64,000 bases of DNA from Streptomyces sp. TLI_235 (GTDB taxonomy: Bacteria; Actinomycetota; Actinomycetes; Streptomycetales; Streptomycetaceae): NCBI GenBank assembly GCA_002300355.1, contig NSGV01000002.1, positions 434,001-498,000 of the forward strand, in the 5' to 3' direction. The position numbers were made by a program, and so were the translations under genes. Under the pieces are notes generated by a model, which saw only the letters and a program-made list of their open reading frames with translations, was not told the origin of the DNA and made no database searches. Shown here piece after piece: positions 33,177-41,550 of this stretch (its first letter is position 1; each line of letters begins with the position of its first letter).

Positions 33177-33428
33177 TCACTTGTCCGTGCCCGTACCGTC
33201 CCCCGGCCGGGGGGCTCCGCCGCCTCGGAGGCCGAGGCCTCCGAGCAGCCGTTCCGTCCAGTCCGGCGAGGGGCCCGGCGCGGCCCGCGTCAGGGCCTGC
33301 AACCGCCGGGCGGCGGCCAGCCACTCGGCGCAGTCGGCGCAGTGCGGTGCGATGTCGGCGTCGACGTCGGCGGGTGTCTCGCCGTCGAGTTGCGCGGAGA
33401 TCGCGTCGCGGTGGTCGGCACAGGTCAT
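33177..33428 (-). CDS. Zinc-finger (zf-HC2-like) anti-sigma protein
   Basis: An 83-residue protein that should hold the divergent sigma factor inactive. It begins MTCADHRDAISAQLDGETP, the zf-HC2 start, followed by the Cys cluster HCADCAEW. The usual His-x3-Cys-x2-Cys is altered: His is directly before the first Cys (HCADC) and Ile takes the normal His place. There is no membrane span. The tail is Gly/Pro-rich. Divergent from the ECF gene, 79 bases apart. Confidence 0.8.
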   Translation of the reverse strand: MTCADHRDAISAQLDGETPADVDADIAPHCADCAEWLAAARRLQALTRAAPGPSPDWTERLLGGLGLRGGGAPRPGDGTGTDK

Positions 33429-33507
33429 CCGCCCATCGTCCACCACCGCACGGCACCGGCGGTAGCGCCGTCCGCCCCGGGAGACCGGGCCCGACGGGGG
33501 GTGCGCC

Positions 33508-34089
33508 GTGGATGACGCTCTGCTCACCGAACTCGCCCTCGCCGCACGGCACGGCCGCAGCGAGGACGTCGAGGCGTTCGTCCGGGCCACCCAGCGCGAC
33601 GTGTGGCGTTTCGTCGCCCACCTCGCGGGCACCGACGCGGCCGACGACCTCGCCCAGGAGACCTTCCTGCGGGCCCTGCGGAGCCTGCCCGGCTTCGCCG
33701 GCCGTTCCTCCGCCCGCACCTGGCTGCTGTCGATCGCCCGGCGCACCGTGATCGACCGCTACCGCAGTGCCGCGGTCCGTCCCCGGTGCGCGGACGTGCC
33801 CGACTGGGAGGAGGCGGTGGAACGCCACCGACCGGCGGTGACCGGAGGATTCGAGGACGGGATAGCCCTCGGCGACCTGCTGGCCCGGGTGCCGGAGCAG
33901 CGCCGCGAGGCCTTCGTTCTGACCCAGGTGATCGGGATGAGCTACGGCGAGGCCGCCGAGGTGGCGGGCTGCCCGATCGGCACCGTCCGCTCCCGCGTCG
34001 CCCGCGCCCGGGAGCAACTGGTGGCCCTGCTCCGGGAGGCGGAGGCCGCGGCAAGCCCCCGGGACGAGGCGGTACCGGTCCCGGCCTGA
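33508..34089 (+). CDS. ECF-type RNA polymerase sigma factor
   Basis: A 193-residue extracytoplasmic-function sigma factor. Region 2 shows VWRFVAHLAG, ADDLAQETFLRALRSL and SARTWLLSIARRTVIDRYR. Region 4 shows REAFVLTQVIGMSYGEAAEV and GTVRSRVARAREQL. No C-terminal extension beyond a short acidic/Pro tail. The GTG start has GGGGGG upstream. Paired divergently with a small zinc-finger protein, and close to a membrane protein with a His-rich loop; together they look like one signalling set. Confidence 0.92.
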   Translation: MDDALLTELALAARHGRSEDVEAFVRATQRDVWRFVAHLAGTDAADDLAQETFLRALRSLPGFAGRSSARTWLLSIARRTVIDRYRSAAVRPRCADVPDWEEAVERHRPAVTGGFEDGIALGDLLARVPEQRREAFVLTQVIGMSYGEAAEVAGCPIGTVRSRVARAREQLVALLREAEAAASPRDEAVPVPA

Positions 34090-34102
34090 TCGGACGGCCG
34101 AT

Positions 34103-34123
34103 CCGGTGGTCGGCCACCACCGG
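34103..34123 (+). terminator. Hairpin after the ECF sigma gene
   Basis: CCGGTGGT (34103-34110) and ACCACCGG (34116-34123) form a perfect 8-base-pair stem with a 5-base loop, 14 bases after the sigma stop codon. It separates the sigma gene from the exporter-P450-isocyanide synthase group. Confidence 0.65.
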
Positions 34124-34314
34124 GGCCGGGCAGTCCTGTCCGCATGGCCCCACGGACTCGGTGGGTCCGCCGTGCCGTGCGGCGGGGGAACCCGCCCGGT
34201 CCGCGGGCGGTCGAAAATCCTCCGCGTGTTCGGGAACCCGGTGCGGGTCGCGGCCGACTGGTGGGGCGGGCGTCACCGACCGGTGGTGTCCGTCCCGCCT
34301 CGGAAGGATCTGTG

Positions 34315-35655
34315 ATGACCGGCACGGCCGACCCGGCGGCTCCGCCGCAGCAGGACCGCTGGGGGCTGGTCGCCGTCGCCGGGCTGCTGTCGTTCACCGC
34401 GCTGTCGGACATGAACGCCGTCAACCTGGCGCTGCCCTCGGTCGCGGACGACCTCGGGGTGGCCCAGGGCACCGCGCAGTGGGCCGCGCTCGGTTACCAA
34501 CTTCCGTTGGTGGCGCTGCTGCTGCCGGCCGGGCGGTGGCTGGACGGGGTGGGGTTGCGGGCCGCCGTGCAGCTGGCGGCGGCCGGGTTCGCGCTGGGCG
34601 GGGCCGCTGCGGCGGTGGCGCCCGGCGCGGCCTGGCTGATCGCCGCGCGGGCCGTGCAGGGGGTGTTCGGCGCACTGCTGTTCGTGCTGATGCCGGTGCT
34701 GGCGGCGCGGGCCGTCCGACCGGCGCTGCGGGCACGGGCGTTGAGTGTCCCGGCGACGCTCGGTCCGCTGGGCGCGGTGACCGGCCCCGCGCTCGGCGGG
34801 CCGCTGCTGGACGCGGCGGGCTGGCGGGCCGTCCTGCCGGCCACCGTCCCGGTCTGCCTGGTCGCGCTGTGGACGGTGCGGCGGGCGGCGCCGCCGGGCG
34901 AGCCGTGGGACGGTCCGCTCCGCGTGCCGGACCGGGCGTCGCTCGCCGACGCGGCGCTGATCGGCGGCGCGGTCGCGGCGGTGCTGCTCGCCCTCACCCT
35001 CACCCCCGGCGGGTGGACGCTGCTGCCACTGGCGGCGGCCTCGGCCGTCCCTGCGGCGCTCTGGCTGCGCCGGCCCGCCGGACGGGCCACCGTCGCGCTG
35101 CTGACGCCGGTGCACGGCGCGGTCGCCGCGCTCGCGGCAGGGGTGGCCGCCATGCAGTACCTCACCGCGCTGCACCTCCAGCGCGGTGCGTCGGCCAGTG
35201 CCACCGCGACCGGCCTGGCCATGCTCTGCTTCCCGCTAGCCATGGCCGTCACCGGCCGGGTCGGCGGGCGGCTGGCCGAGCGGCTCGGCACGCGGCCGAC
35301 CGCCTGCGCGGGCGCCGTCCTCACCGCGGCGGGTCTGCTGCTTCTGCTCGGCTCCGCCTGGACGCCGCAGGACACCGCGTGGCGGCTGGCTCTCGCCGGC
35401 TGCGGGATGGGCCTGTACGGCGGCCCGGTGCAGGCCCTGGCGCTGGCGGGTGCACCGCCGGGCCGGCTGGGCGCCGCGGGTTCGGCCGTCCAGCTCGCCC
35501 GCAGCCTGGGCTTCGCGGTCGGCCCGGCGCTCGCCACCGCCACCGCCACCGCGGGGCCCGGTGGCCTCCGCACCGGGCTGGTGGCTGCCGCCTCCTGCGT
35601 CGGCTCCGCGGCCGTCCTGCTCGCCGCCTCCGGGCGTCACCACCGAACTGCCTGA
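34315..35655 (+). CDS. MFS exporter of the isocyanide gene group
   Basis: A 446-residue major-facilitator transporter with 12 or more hydrophobic segments and the drug-exporter style of loop (DMNAVNLALPSVADDLGV; then FVLMPVLAARAVRPALRARA; then GAVTGPALGGPLLDAAGW, motif C of drug:proton antiporters). It should export the product of the P450 and isocyanide synthase genes downstream. The frame is open from 34144, but ATG 34315 has GGAAGGATC upstream. The gene precedes the P450 gene by 30 bases, so one transcript is likely. Confidence 0.9.
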   Translation: MTGTADPAAPPQQDRWGLVAVAGLLSFTALSDMNAVNLALPSVADDLGVAQGTAQWAALGYQLPLVALLLPAGRWLDGVGLRAAVQLAAAGFALGGAAAAVAPGAAWLIAARAVQGVFGALLFVLMPVLAARAVRPALRARALSVPATLGPLGAVTGPALGGPLLDAAGWRAVLPATVPVCLVALWTVRRAAPPGEPWDGPLRVPDRASLADAALIGGAVAAVLLALTLTPGGWTLLPLAAASAVPAALWLRRPAGRATVALLTPVHGAVAALAAGVAAMQYLTALHLQRGASASATATGLAMLCFPLAMAVTGRVGGRLAERLGTRPTACAGAVLTAAGLLLLLGSAWTPQDTAWRLALAGCGMGLYGGPVQALALAGAPPGRLGAAGSAVQLARSLGFAVGPALATATATAGPGGLRTGLVAAASCVGSAAVLLAASGRHHRTA

Positions 35656-35685
35656 CGCATCGTCACCTATCAAGGAGTCTCCAGC

Positions 35686-36960
35686 ATGTCCGCACCCGAG
35701 CCGGTCTGCCCCGTGACCGGCGCCACGGACCTCCCCGAGCCGGTTCCGCTGTACGGCCGGGAGTTCAAGCGCGACCCGTACCCGCTCTACCGGCTGCTGC
35801 GAGAAGCCGGACCGGTGCACCGCGTCCGATTCCCCAGCGGGATCGCCGCGTGGCTGGTCACCGGCTACGCGGCCGCCCGGGACACCCTGACCGACCCGCG
35901 GCTCGGCAAGAACCACGCCCTCGGGAACGACACGTGGCGCCGGCTCGCCTCGATCATGCCCGAGCCGCAGCACTCCCAGCTGCAGGTCCATCTGTTGCAC
36001 CAGGACGCGCCCCGGCACACCGCGATGCGCGCCCTGCTCGGCGACGCCTTCGCCCCGCGCCGGGTGGCGGAGCTCCGCCCGCGGTTCCAGCGCCTCGCCG
36101 ACGCGCTGGTGGACGCACTGCCCGCCACCGGCGGCGCCGATCTGGTGGCCGGTTTCGCGGCCCGCTTCCCGTTCCAGGTGCTCGCCGAAGTGATCGGCCT
36201 GCCGGAGGAGTTGGCGGCGCGCTTCGACCGGGACTGGGGCAAGGTCGTCCAGCCGGTGGGCCCGGCCGACCCGGGCCGACCCGCCTACGAGGCCCGACTG
36301 CGCGCCCTGCAGGGGTACATCGCCGAGGTGGTGGACGCCGAGCGGGGCCGGGCCGGCGACGCGGACGGGAGCCTGCTCGCCCGACTGGTCGCCGCCCACG
36401 ACGACGGCGAACTGACCCGCGCGGAACTGGACTCGATGGTGTTCCAGCTCCTCGTCGCCGGCCAGGAGCCCGTCACCAACCAGATCTCCACCATGCTGAT
36501 GACGCTCCTCCGCCACCCCGGGCAGCTCGACCGGCTGCGCGCCGAACCCGACCTGCTGCCCCGCGCCGTGGAGGAACTGCTGCGCCACGACGGCGCGTTC
36601 GAGCTGACCACCTGGCGGTTCCTCGCCGAGGACGGCGAGTTGCACGGCACCCGGGTCCCGGCCGGCGACTCGGTGATCGTCTCGCTGGCGGCCGCGGGCC
36701 GCGACGGGTCCCACTTCCCCGACGCCGACACCCTCGACCTCGACCGCACCCCCAACGCCCACCTGGCCTTCGGCCACGGCGCGCACTTCTGCCCCGGCGC
36801 CGCACTCGCCCGCGCCGAACTGCAGATCGCGCTCGGCACCCTGATCGCCCGGCTGCCGGGCCTGCGCCCGGCCGGGGACCTGGACGCCGTCGAGTGGATC
36901 CCCGCCGTGCTCGCCCGCGGCGTCGACCGCCTCCCGGTGGCGTACGACCGCCGGCTCTGA
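35686..36960 (+). CDS. Cytochrome P450 of the isocyanide gene group
   Basis: A 424-residue bacterial class I P450. The haem Cys is in FGHGAHFCPG, the ExxR motif in VEELLRHD, and the I-helix reads LVAGQEPVTNQ. The usual acid-alcohol pair (Glu/Asp-Thr) is changed: Thr is replaced by Pro after Glu, which in P450s often alters oxygen activation and may favour coupling or other unusual chemistry. Its N-terminus (VCPVTGATDLPEPVPLYG) and length are normal for actinomycete P450s. No ferredoxin gene is adjacent. AAGGAG is 9 bases before the ATG. Confidence 0.93.
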   Translation: MSAPEPVCPVTGATDLPEPVPLYGREFKRDPYPLYRLLREAGPVHRVRFPSGIAAWLVTGYAAARDTLTDPRLGKNHALGNDTWRRLASIMPEPQHSQLQVHLLHQDAPRHTAMRALLGDAFAPRRVAELRPRFQRLADALVDALPATGGADLVAGFAARFPFQVLAEVIGLPEELAARFDRDWGKVVQPVGPADPGRPAYEARLRALQGYIAEVVDAERGRAGDADGSLLARLVAAHDDGELTRAELDSMVFQLLVAGQEPVTNQISTMLMTLLRHPGQLDRLRAEPDLLPRAVEELLRHDGAFELTTWRFLAEDGELHGTRVPAGDSVIVSLAAAGRDGSHFPDADTLDLDRTPNAHLAFGHGAHFCPGAALARAELQIALGTLIARLPGLRPAGDLDAVEWIPAVLARGVDRLPVAYDRRL

Positions 36961-36994
36961 ACCGTCCCGCACCCGCCGCCCCGCACCCGACCCG

Positions 36995-37039
36995 CCACCG
37001 GCCCGTCAGCCACCGGCCCGTCAGCCACCGACCCGTCCG
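36995..37039. repeat. 15-base tandem repeat between the P450 and isocyanide synthase genes
   Basis: CCACCGGCCCGTCAG occurs perfectly at 36995-37009 and 37010-37024; a third unit at 37025-37039 differs at its fourth core base and tail. The gap between the two genes is 127 bases. The repeat may be a slippage expansion of the leader or an operator. Confidence 0.8.
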
Positions 37040-37087
37040 GCAGCGACCGGACCGCACCCCACCCGACCGGACTCCAGGAGTACCCGC

Positions 37088-38128
37088 ATGCCGCCCGCCG
37101 GCACCCTCACCGCGCCGCACCGCACCCAGCTCCCGCCCGCCGTGGAGCGCACCAGCACCGCCGTCCTGGAGGTGCTGCTCCCCCACCGGCGGTCCGCGGA
37201 CGGCTCCCGCGACCTGCCGGCCGCCGCCTTCCCGCTCCAACTGCGGCGGATCGCCGCCTTCGTGGCCGCCGGCGAGCCGGTGGTCCTCACCCTGCCCGGC
37301 TTCCCGTGCAAGTCGCCCAGCCCGGCGAAGGTGCTGGGGCACCTGCCCGACGAGGGCGAGCGGCTCTCCCTGGCCTTCCTGGACGGGCTGTGCGCGGAGG
37401 TGGCGCGCGTCCATTCGCCGGGTGCCCGGATCGTGGTCTGCTCCGACGGCCACGTCTTCGGCGATCTCGTCGGGGTGCCGGACGGGCACATCGACGAGTA
37501 CGCCGACGCGCTCACCGCCGTCGTCCGCCGTGACGGGCTCGCCCGCCTCTCCTTCTTCGACCTCCGCGACGTCCTCGGCGACCTGCCCTACGAGGCCAAA
37601 CGCACCCTGGTCGAGGCCCGGTACGCACCGGACCTGGCGGCCCTGCGGGCGGAGGTCCGCAGCGACCCGGACACCCTCGCCCTCTACCGGGGAGTCACCC
37701 GCTTCCTGCTCGACGACACCGTCGGGTTCACCGGCACCAGGTCGGCCCTGCAACGGGACTGCCGGCGCCGCGCCTACGAGGTGGTCCGGCGCAGCCGCGC
37801 CTGGGGCTCCCTGATCGAGGAGCACCATCCGCGGGCCGTCCGGCTCTCCATCCACCCGCAGCGGGCCGGCGCCGAGAAGTTCGGCCTGCGGCTGCTGGAC
37901 GCCGCCGACCCGTGGACCACCCCGTGGCACTCCTGCGTGGTGCACCACGCGGACGGCAGAACGGAGTTGATGCATCGCGCGGAGGCCGAGCGGCTCGGCC
38001 GCACGGTGCTGCGGGACGGCCGCCCCAGCCACATCGAGGCGCACGGCGCCGGGGACGGCCCGCACCGGCCGATTAATCGGCGTCTCGCCGAGGACGGAAC
38101 GAGTAGGGTGACGCCGCCCGCCCGGTGA
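37088..38128 (+). CDS. DIT1/PvcA-family isocyanide synthase
   Basis: A 346-residue soluble enzyme of the PF05141 family, which turns the amino group of an amino acid (Tyr or Trp in known cases) into an isocyanide with ribulose-5-phosphate as carbon donor. The family core is clear: PVVLTLPGFPCKSPSPAKVL, GHLPDEGERLSLAFLDGL, then IVVCSDGHVFGDLVGVPDGH and VRLSIHPQRAGAEKFG. Members usually have 290-350 residues. No PvcB-type Fe(II)/2-oxoglutarate oxygenase follows; instead an MFS exporter and a P450 precede it, as with yeast DIT1/DIT2. GGAGTA lies before ATG 37088. Which amino acid is used cannot be read. Confidence 0.92.
   Translation: MPPAGTLTAPHRTQLPPAVERTSTAVLEVLLPHRRSADGSRDLPAAAFPLQLRRIAAFVAAGEPVVLTLPGFPCKSPSPAKVLGHLPDEGERLSLAFLDGLCAEVARVHSPGARIVVCSDGHVFGDLVGVPDGHIDEYADALTAVVRRDGLARLSFFDLRDVLGDLPYEAKRTLVEARYAPDLAALRAEVRSDPDTLALYRGVTRFLLDDTVGFTGTRSALQRDCRRRAYEVVRRSRAWGSLIEEHHPRAVRLSIHPQRAGAEKFGLRLLDAADPWTTPWHSCVVHHADGRTELMHRAEAERLGRTVLRDGRPSHIEAHGAGDGPHRPINRRLAEDGTSRVTPPAR
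38068..38081. promoter_or_regulatory. 14-base palindrome GCCGATTAATCGGC near the isocyanide synthase 3' end
   Basis: A perfect palindrome with an AT core, rare in this GC-rich DNA. It lies inside the last codons of the isocyanide synthase (HRPINRRL) and 86 bases upstream of the next gene. It could bind a dimeric regulator of the downstream gene, or be coincidence of codon choice. Confidence 0.4.
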
Positions 38129-38166
38129 TCATCGGGGTGCGGGCCCGGTCTGCAGGGGGGACACGC

Positions 38167-38877
38167 ATGGATTCCGACACGGGGGCGCAGCCGGAGGCGG
38201 CCGGGCCGGAGAGCCCGTTCGGGCGGGGTTGGCGGGGCGCGGACGTCCAGGCCGCGGCGGCGCTGGTGCTCTCCGCGGCCGTTCTCGCGGGCATGTGGCA
38301 GGCGGGCCTGTTCTCCGGCTCCCCGGTGGCAGACGGCGGCAAGCCCGCCGCCTGCAACCCGCCGAAGGCGACCGACTCGCCCGAGTACCCGGCGCTGTGT
38401 GCCGCACTCAACCGCCCCGACCTGCCGGCCCTGATCGGTGCGCCGACGGAGCACGTCTCGATCGCGCAGTCCGGCGGCGGCCCGATCACCCACGGGGACG
38501 GGACGACGGAGTTCGACGCCTCCGCCCAGGTGCAGATCGGGCCGGTCTGCGTGCGGATCACCCACAACCACGACCTGTCGGTGCGGGACGTCACCGGCCT
38601 GACCAGCCTGCTGGCCGAACCGGCGACCGTGCTCGGCCACCCGGCGGCGACCTACCGCAGCGCCACCCTGGCCCTGGTCTTCAAGGGCGGGAGGACCAGC
38701 ACCGGCACGGGCGGCGTCGCCCGGAACCTCACCGTCGCCCTGGGCCCCGACCTGGACGGCGAGACCGTCGAGCTCGCCGTCTGGCGCCAGGACGACACCG
38801 CCCCGGACGAGGCCGCGCTGTTCCGGATCGCCGAGCAGGTCCTGCCGACCGTGCAGGGCTGGGTACCCGCCTCGTAG
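38167..38877 (+). CDS. DUF6215-like single-span protein
   Basis: A 236-residue protein with a short cytoplasmic head, one membrane span (AAAALVLSAAVLAGMWQAGLF) and an external domain with two Cys near its start (ACNPPKATDSPEYPALCAAL) and one later (PVCVRITHNH). It fits the DUF6215 family of actinomycetes, of unknown function. ATG 38167 has GGGGGG upstream. It follows the isocyanide synthase in the same direction by 38 bases and could be read through; a role with the product is not shown. Confidence 0.8.
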   Translation: MDSDTGAQPEAAGPESPFGRGWRGADVQAAAALVLSAAVLAGMWQAGLFSGSPVADGGKPAACNPPKATDSPEYPALCAALNRPDLPALIGAPTEHVSIAQSGGGPITHGDGTTEFDASAQVQIGPVCVRITHNHDLSVRDVTGLTSLLAEPATVLGHPAATYRSATLALVFKGGRTSTGTGGVARNLTVALGPDLDGETVELAVWRQDDTAPDEAALFRIAEQVLPTVQGWVPAS

Positions 38878-38897
38878 CGGCCGAGCCGCCGCGGAGC

Positions 38898-39422
38898 TCA
38901 GCCGCGCAGGATCGCGCAGGTCGTCGTGCCGTGGGCGTACAGCCGGCCGTCGTGGGCGCCGACGACGCGGGCCTCGGCGGTGGCGGTGGTACGGCCGACG
39001 TGCAGGGCCCTGCCCTCGCAGCGCAGGGTGGGGGTGTCGGGCAGCACCGTCCGGATCATGTGCACTCCCAGCTGGACGGTGGTGTACATGGTTCCTGCGG
39101 GCAGCCGGGTCATCACGGCCGAGCCGAGCGCGGAGTCCAGCAGGGTCGCGAGGAAGCCGCCGTGGACCGTCCCCATCGGGTTGAGCAGGTGGTCGCCCGG
39201 CTCCCCCTCGAAGACGGCGAGGCCCTCGTCGACCTCGGTGAGCCGGAAACCCAGCGTGCTCATGATCGAGGCGGCCGGCAGCTCGCCCTTGAGCGCCTCC
39301 CGAAGGATCTCCAGGCCGCTCATGCCGAGGATCTCGGGTGTCAGCTCGGGGCGCGGCGTCCAGCTGTGCGTGCGGGTGCGGTCGGTCGGTGCGGCGGTGG
39401 CCGGCATGTCGTACGTGGTCAT
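38898..39422 (-). CDS. PaaI-family hotdog thioesterase
   Basis: A 174-residue acyl-CoA thioesterase-type protein. The hotdog helix motif reads LNPMGTVHGGFLATLLDSAL, with the typical N-x-x-G-x-x-HGG-x(4)-D arrangement. The strands YTTVQLGVHMIR and ARALHVGRTTATAEAR-like segment are normal. A 50-residue N-terminal extension precedes the domain. It is divergent from the GlxA-type regulator, with 96 bases between, and may be its target. Confidence 0.9.
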   Translation of the reverse strand: MTTYDMPATAAPTDRTRTHSWTPRPELTPEILGMSGLEILREALKGELPAASIMSTLGFRLTEVDEGLAVFEGEPGDHLLNPMGTVHGGFLATLLDSALGSAVMTRLPAGTMYTTVQLGVHMIRTVLPDTPTLRCEGRALHVGRTTATAEARVVGAHDGRLYAHGTTTCAILRG

Positions 39423-39518
39423 GGCTCGACCCTAGGAGGGGCGGACCGGCGCCCGGGAGTGTCGGAACCGGCAGCTCGCGCACCGATTCCGACAGGTGGG
39501 GGCGGTTAGGGTGTCCGG

Positions 39519-40478
39519 ATGAAAGCAGCCGTGCTCGTCCTGGACGGGGCGTTCGACTCCGGGGTCTCCGGCATCCTCGACGTGCTCCACTCGGCCAACG
39601 CCCTGCGCGGGCAGCTGGCCGGGGCGGCGCCCCCGAGGTTCGACATCCGCACCGTCGGGGTGCGGCGGCAGGTGCGGACCGGCCTCGGCCACCGCATCGA
39701 CACCGAGAGCGCCGCCGAGGCCGAGAACGCCGACGTCCTCGTGCTGCCGGCCCTCATGGAGCGGCGGCCGGAGGCGCTGGTCGAACTCGTCGGATCACCC
39801 GGGCAGCGGACCGCCCGCCGACTGCTGGCCGAGGCCAGGGAGCGGCGCACCCCGCTCGCCACCTCCTGCACCGGCACCTTCCTGCTCGCCGAATCGGGTG
39901 TCCTGGACGGGCTCCGCGCCACCACCAGCTGGTGGCTGGCCCCGGTCTTCCGGGAGCGGTACGGCCGGGTGACGGTGGACGAGAGCCGCATGGTGACGAC
40001 CAGCGACGGCGTCACCACGGCGGGCGCCGCCTTCAGCCACCTCGACCTGGCGCTGGCCATCGTCCGGATGCACAGCCCTGCCCTCGCCGACCTGGTGCGG
40101 CGCTACCTCGTGGTGGACGACCGCGCCTCGCAGGCCGCGTACACCATCCCCAGCGCGCTGGCCCAGTACGACCCGCTGGTCTCCGCCTTCGAACAGTGGG
40201 TGCGGGCCAGGATCGGCGAGTCGCTGTCGATCGCGGAGGCCGCCCGCGACCTGGGCGTCAGCGAACGCACCCTGCAGCGCACGGTCACCCGCACCCTGGG
40301 CTGCTCCCCGATCCGCCTGGTGCAGAACCTGCGGGTGGAGCAGGCCGAACACCTGCTGCGCACCACCGCACTGCCGCTGGCCGCCGTGGCCCGCCGCGTC
40401 GGCTACGAGAGCCCGGGGCCGCTCCGTACCCTCCTGCGCGACCGCCGCGGCCTGAGCGCCCGCCACCTGCGGGGCTGA
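39519..40478 (+). CDS. GlxA-family regulator (DJ-1/PfpI domain plus AraC HTH)
   Basis: A 319-residue transcription factor. The first 190 residues are a DJ-1/PfpI-like domain with the nucleophile-elbow Cys in TSCTGTFLLAESGVLDG; the last 100 are an AraC double helix-turn-helix (SIAEAARDLGVSERTLQRTV, PLAAVARRVGYESPGPLRTL). It probably senses a small metabolite. TAGGGT is 7 bases upstream of the ATG, a leaderless arrangement. The divergent thioesterase gene is the likely target. Confidence 0.92.
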   Translation: MKAAVLVLDGAFDSGVSGILDVLHSANALRGQLAGAAPPRFDIRTVGVRRQVRTGLGHRIDTESAAEAENADVLVLPALMERRPEALVELVGSPGQRTARRLLAEARERRTPLATSCTGTFLLAESGVLDGLRATTSWWLAPVFRERYGRVTVDESRMVTTSDGVTTAGAAFSHLDLALAIVRMHSPALADLVRRYLVVDDRASQAAYTIPSALAQYDPLVSAFEQWVRARIGESLSIAEAARDLGVSERTLQRTVTRTLGCSPIRLVQNLRVEQAEHLLRTTALPLAAVARRVGYESPGPLRTLLRDRRGLSARHLRG

Positions 40479-40494
40479 GCCGAGGCCGAGCCGG

Positions 40495-41379
40495 CTACCG
40501 CACTCCGCGTCCCGCCGCCGGGCCGCCGCCCTCGGAGCCCCGCATGTCCCTGGTGACGCGCGGGTCGAGGTCGGCGGCGAGCCGGGTCAGGTACTGCCGC
40601 TGCTCGTCGTCCAGGCCCAGGGCCGGATCGTCGGCGGCGCCGAGCAGCGCGGCGGCGGCCAGGCCCCGTGCGGTGGCGTCCAGGGCGCCGGCGAGCGCTT
40701 CGCGGCGGGATTCCTCACCGGTGCCGCCCTGGTGGGCGAGGACGAGCTCGAAGACGTAGAAGGCGCGCTCGCCGAGGCCCCGGTGGGCGGGGTGCGCCGC
40801 GCGGGCCCGGGGGCCGTCGCCGCTCTCCGGGCCGGGGACGAGCCTGGACGAGTCCACCGGGGCCAGGCGGGCGGCGCGGGCCGCCGCGACGAGCTGGCCG
40901 GCGGCCGCGGTCGCGGCTAGCTCCGCGGCGAGGAAACGCAGTTCGGCCGCCCGGCGGTCCGCCTCCACGGACGGCAGCGCGGCCGCCAGGGTGCAGGCCG
41001 CGAGCAGGGCCGTCCGCTCCCCCGGGTACAGGTCGGGCGGCACCGCGGTGTCCGCCGCGCCGAGGACGGCCCGGCCGGCCAGGGCGCGGCGATCCTCCTC
41101 GGCCAGCCGTTCGCCGCCGAGGACGATGCCGTGGCTGCCGGCCCGCGCGATCGCCCGGGCGGTCTCCGCGAGCGCCCGGGCGTGTGCCGGATCCGCCTGG
41201 CGGACGGCGAGTTGCCGCACCCAGGCCGCCGCCCGCCCACCGGCCTCGGCGGCGAGCCGTGCCGCCGCGAGCGTGTCGCCGTCGGCCCGCGCCGCGAGCT
41301 CGGCGCCCCGGCCGACGACGCGGGCGACCTGGTCGAGCGTGGCCGGCAGCGGCAGCCAGGGCAGTGCAGAGATCGTCAT
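40495..41379 (-). CDS. Ala-rich helical hypothetical protein
   Basis: A 294-residue protein, mostly Ala/Arg/Leu helix, that I do not recognise. It begins ISALPWLPLPATLDQVARVV. Several heptad-like stretches (AARLAAEAGGRAAAWVRQLA) suggest coiled-coil or helical-bundle structure, and the C-terminus is Gly/Arg-rich. ATG 41379 is preferred to longer starts. It ends 17 bases from the convergent regulator stop. Confidence 0.65.
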   Translation of the reverse strand: MTISALPWLPLPATLDQVARVVGRGAELAARADGDTLAAARLAAEAGGRAAAWVRQLAVRQADPAHARALAETARAIARAGSHGIVLGGERLAEEDRRALAGRAVLGAADTAVPPDLYPGERTALLAACTLAAALPSVEADRRAAELRFLAAELAATAAAGQLVAAARAARLAPVDSSRLVPGPESGDGPRARAAHPAHRGLGERAFYVFELVLAHQGGTGEESRREALAGALDATARGLAAAALLGAADDPALGLDDEQRQYLTRLAADLDPRVTRDMRGSEGGGPAAGRGVR

Positions 41380-41550
41380 ACCGGGTCCAACCACCGATCG
41401 CCCGGACGGGTCACGGTCCGCCCCGCAGCCGGTCCCGGACGGCACCGGCGGCCCGGCCGCGAGCCTTCGGACGACGGGCCGCCGCACCGGGACGGCGGCG
41501 CCCGGTCCCACCGGGGCGGCCGACCGGTTGTCCGACCAGCGAACACCCGC

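Noticed and set aside
36995..37039. CRISPR-like repeat
   Set aside because: Units are head to tail without spacers.
33603..37814. 1403-residue plus-strand frame across sigma, MFS, P450 and isocyanide synthase genes
   Set aside because: Arg/Gly/Pro-rich shadow; four proper genes are in other frames with known motifs.
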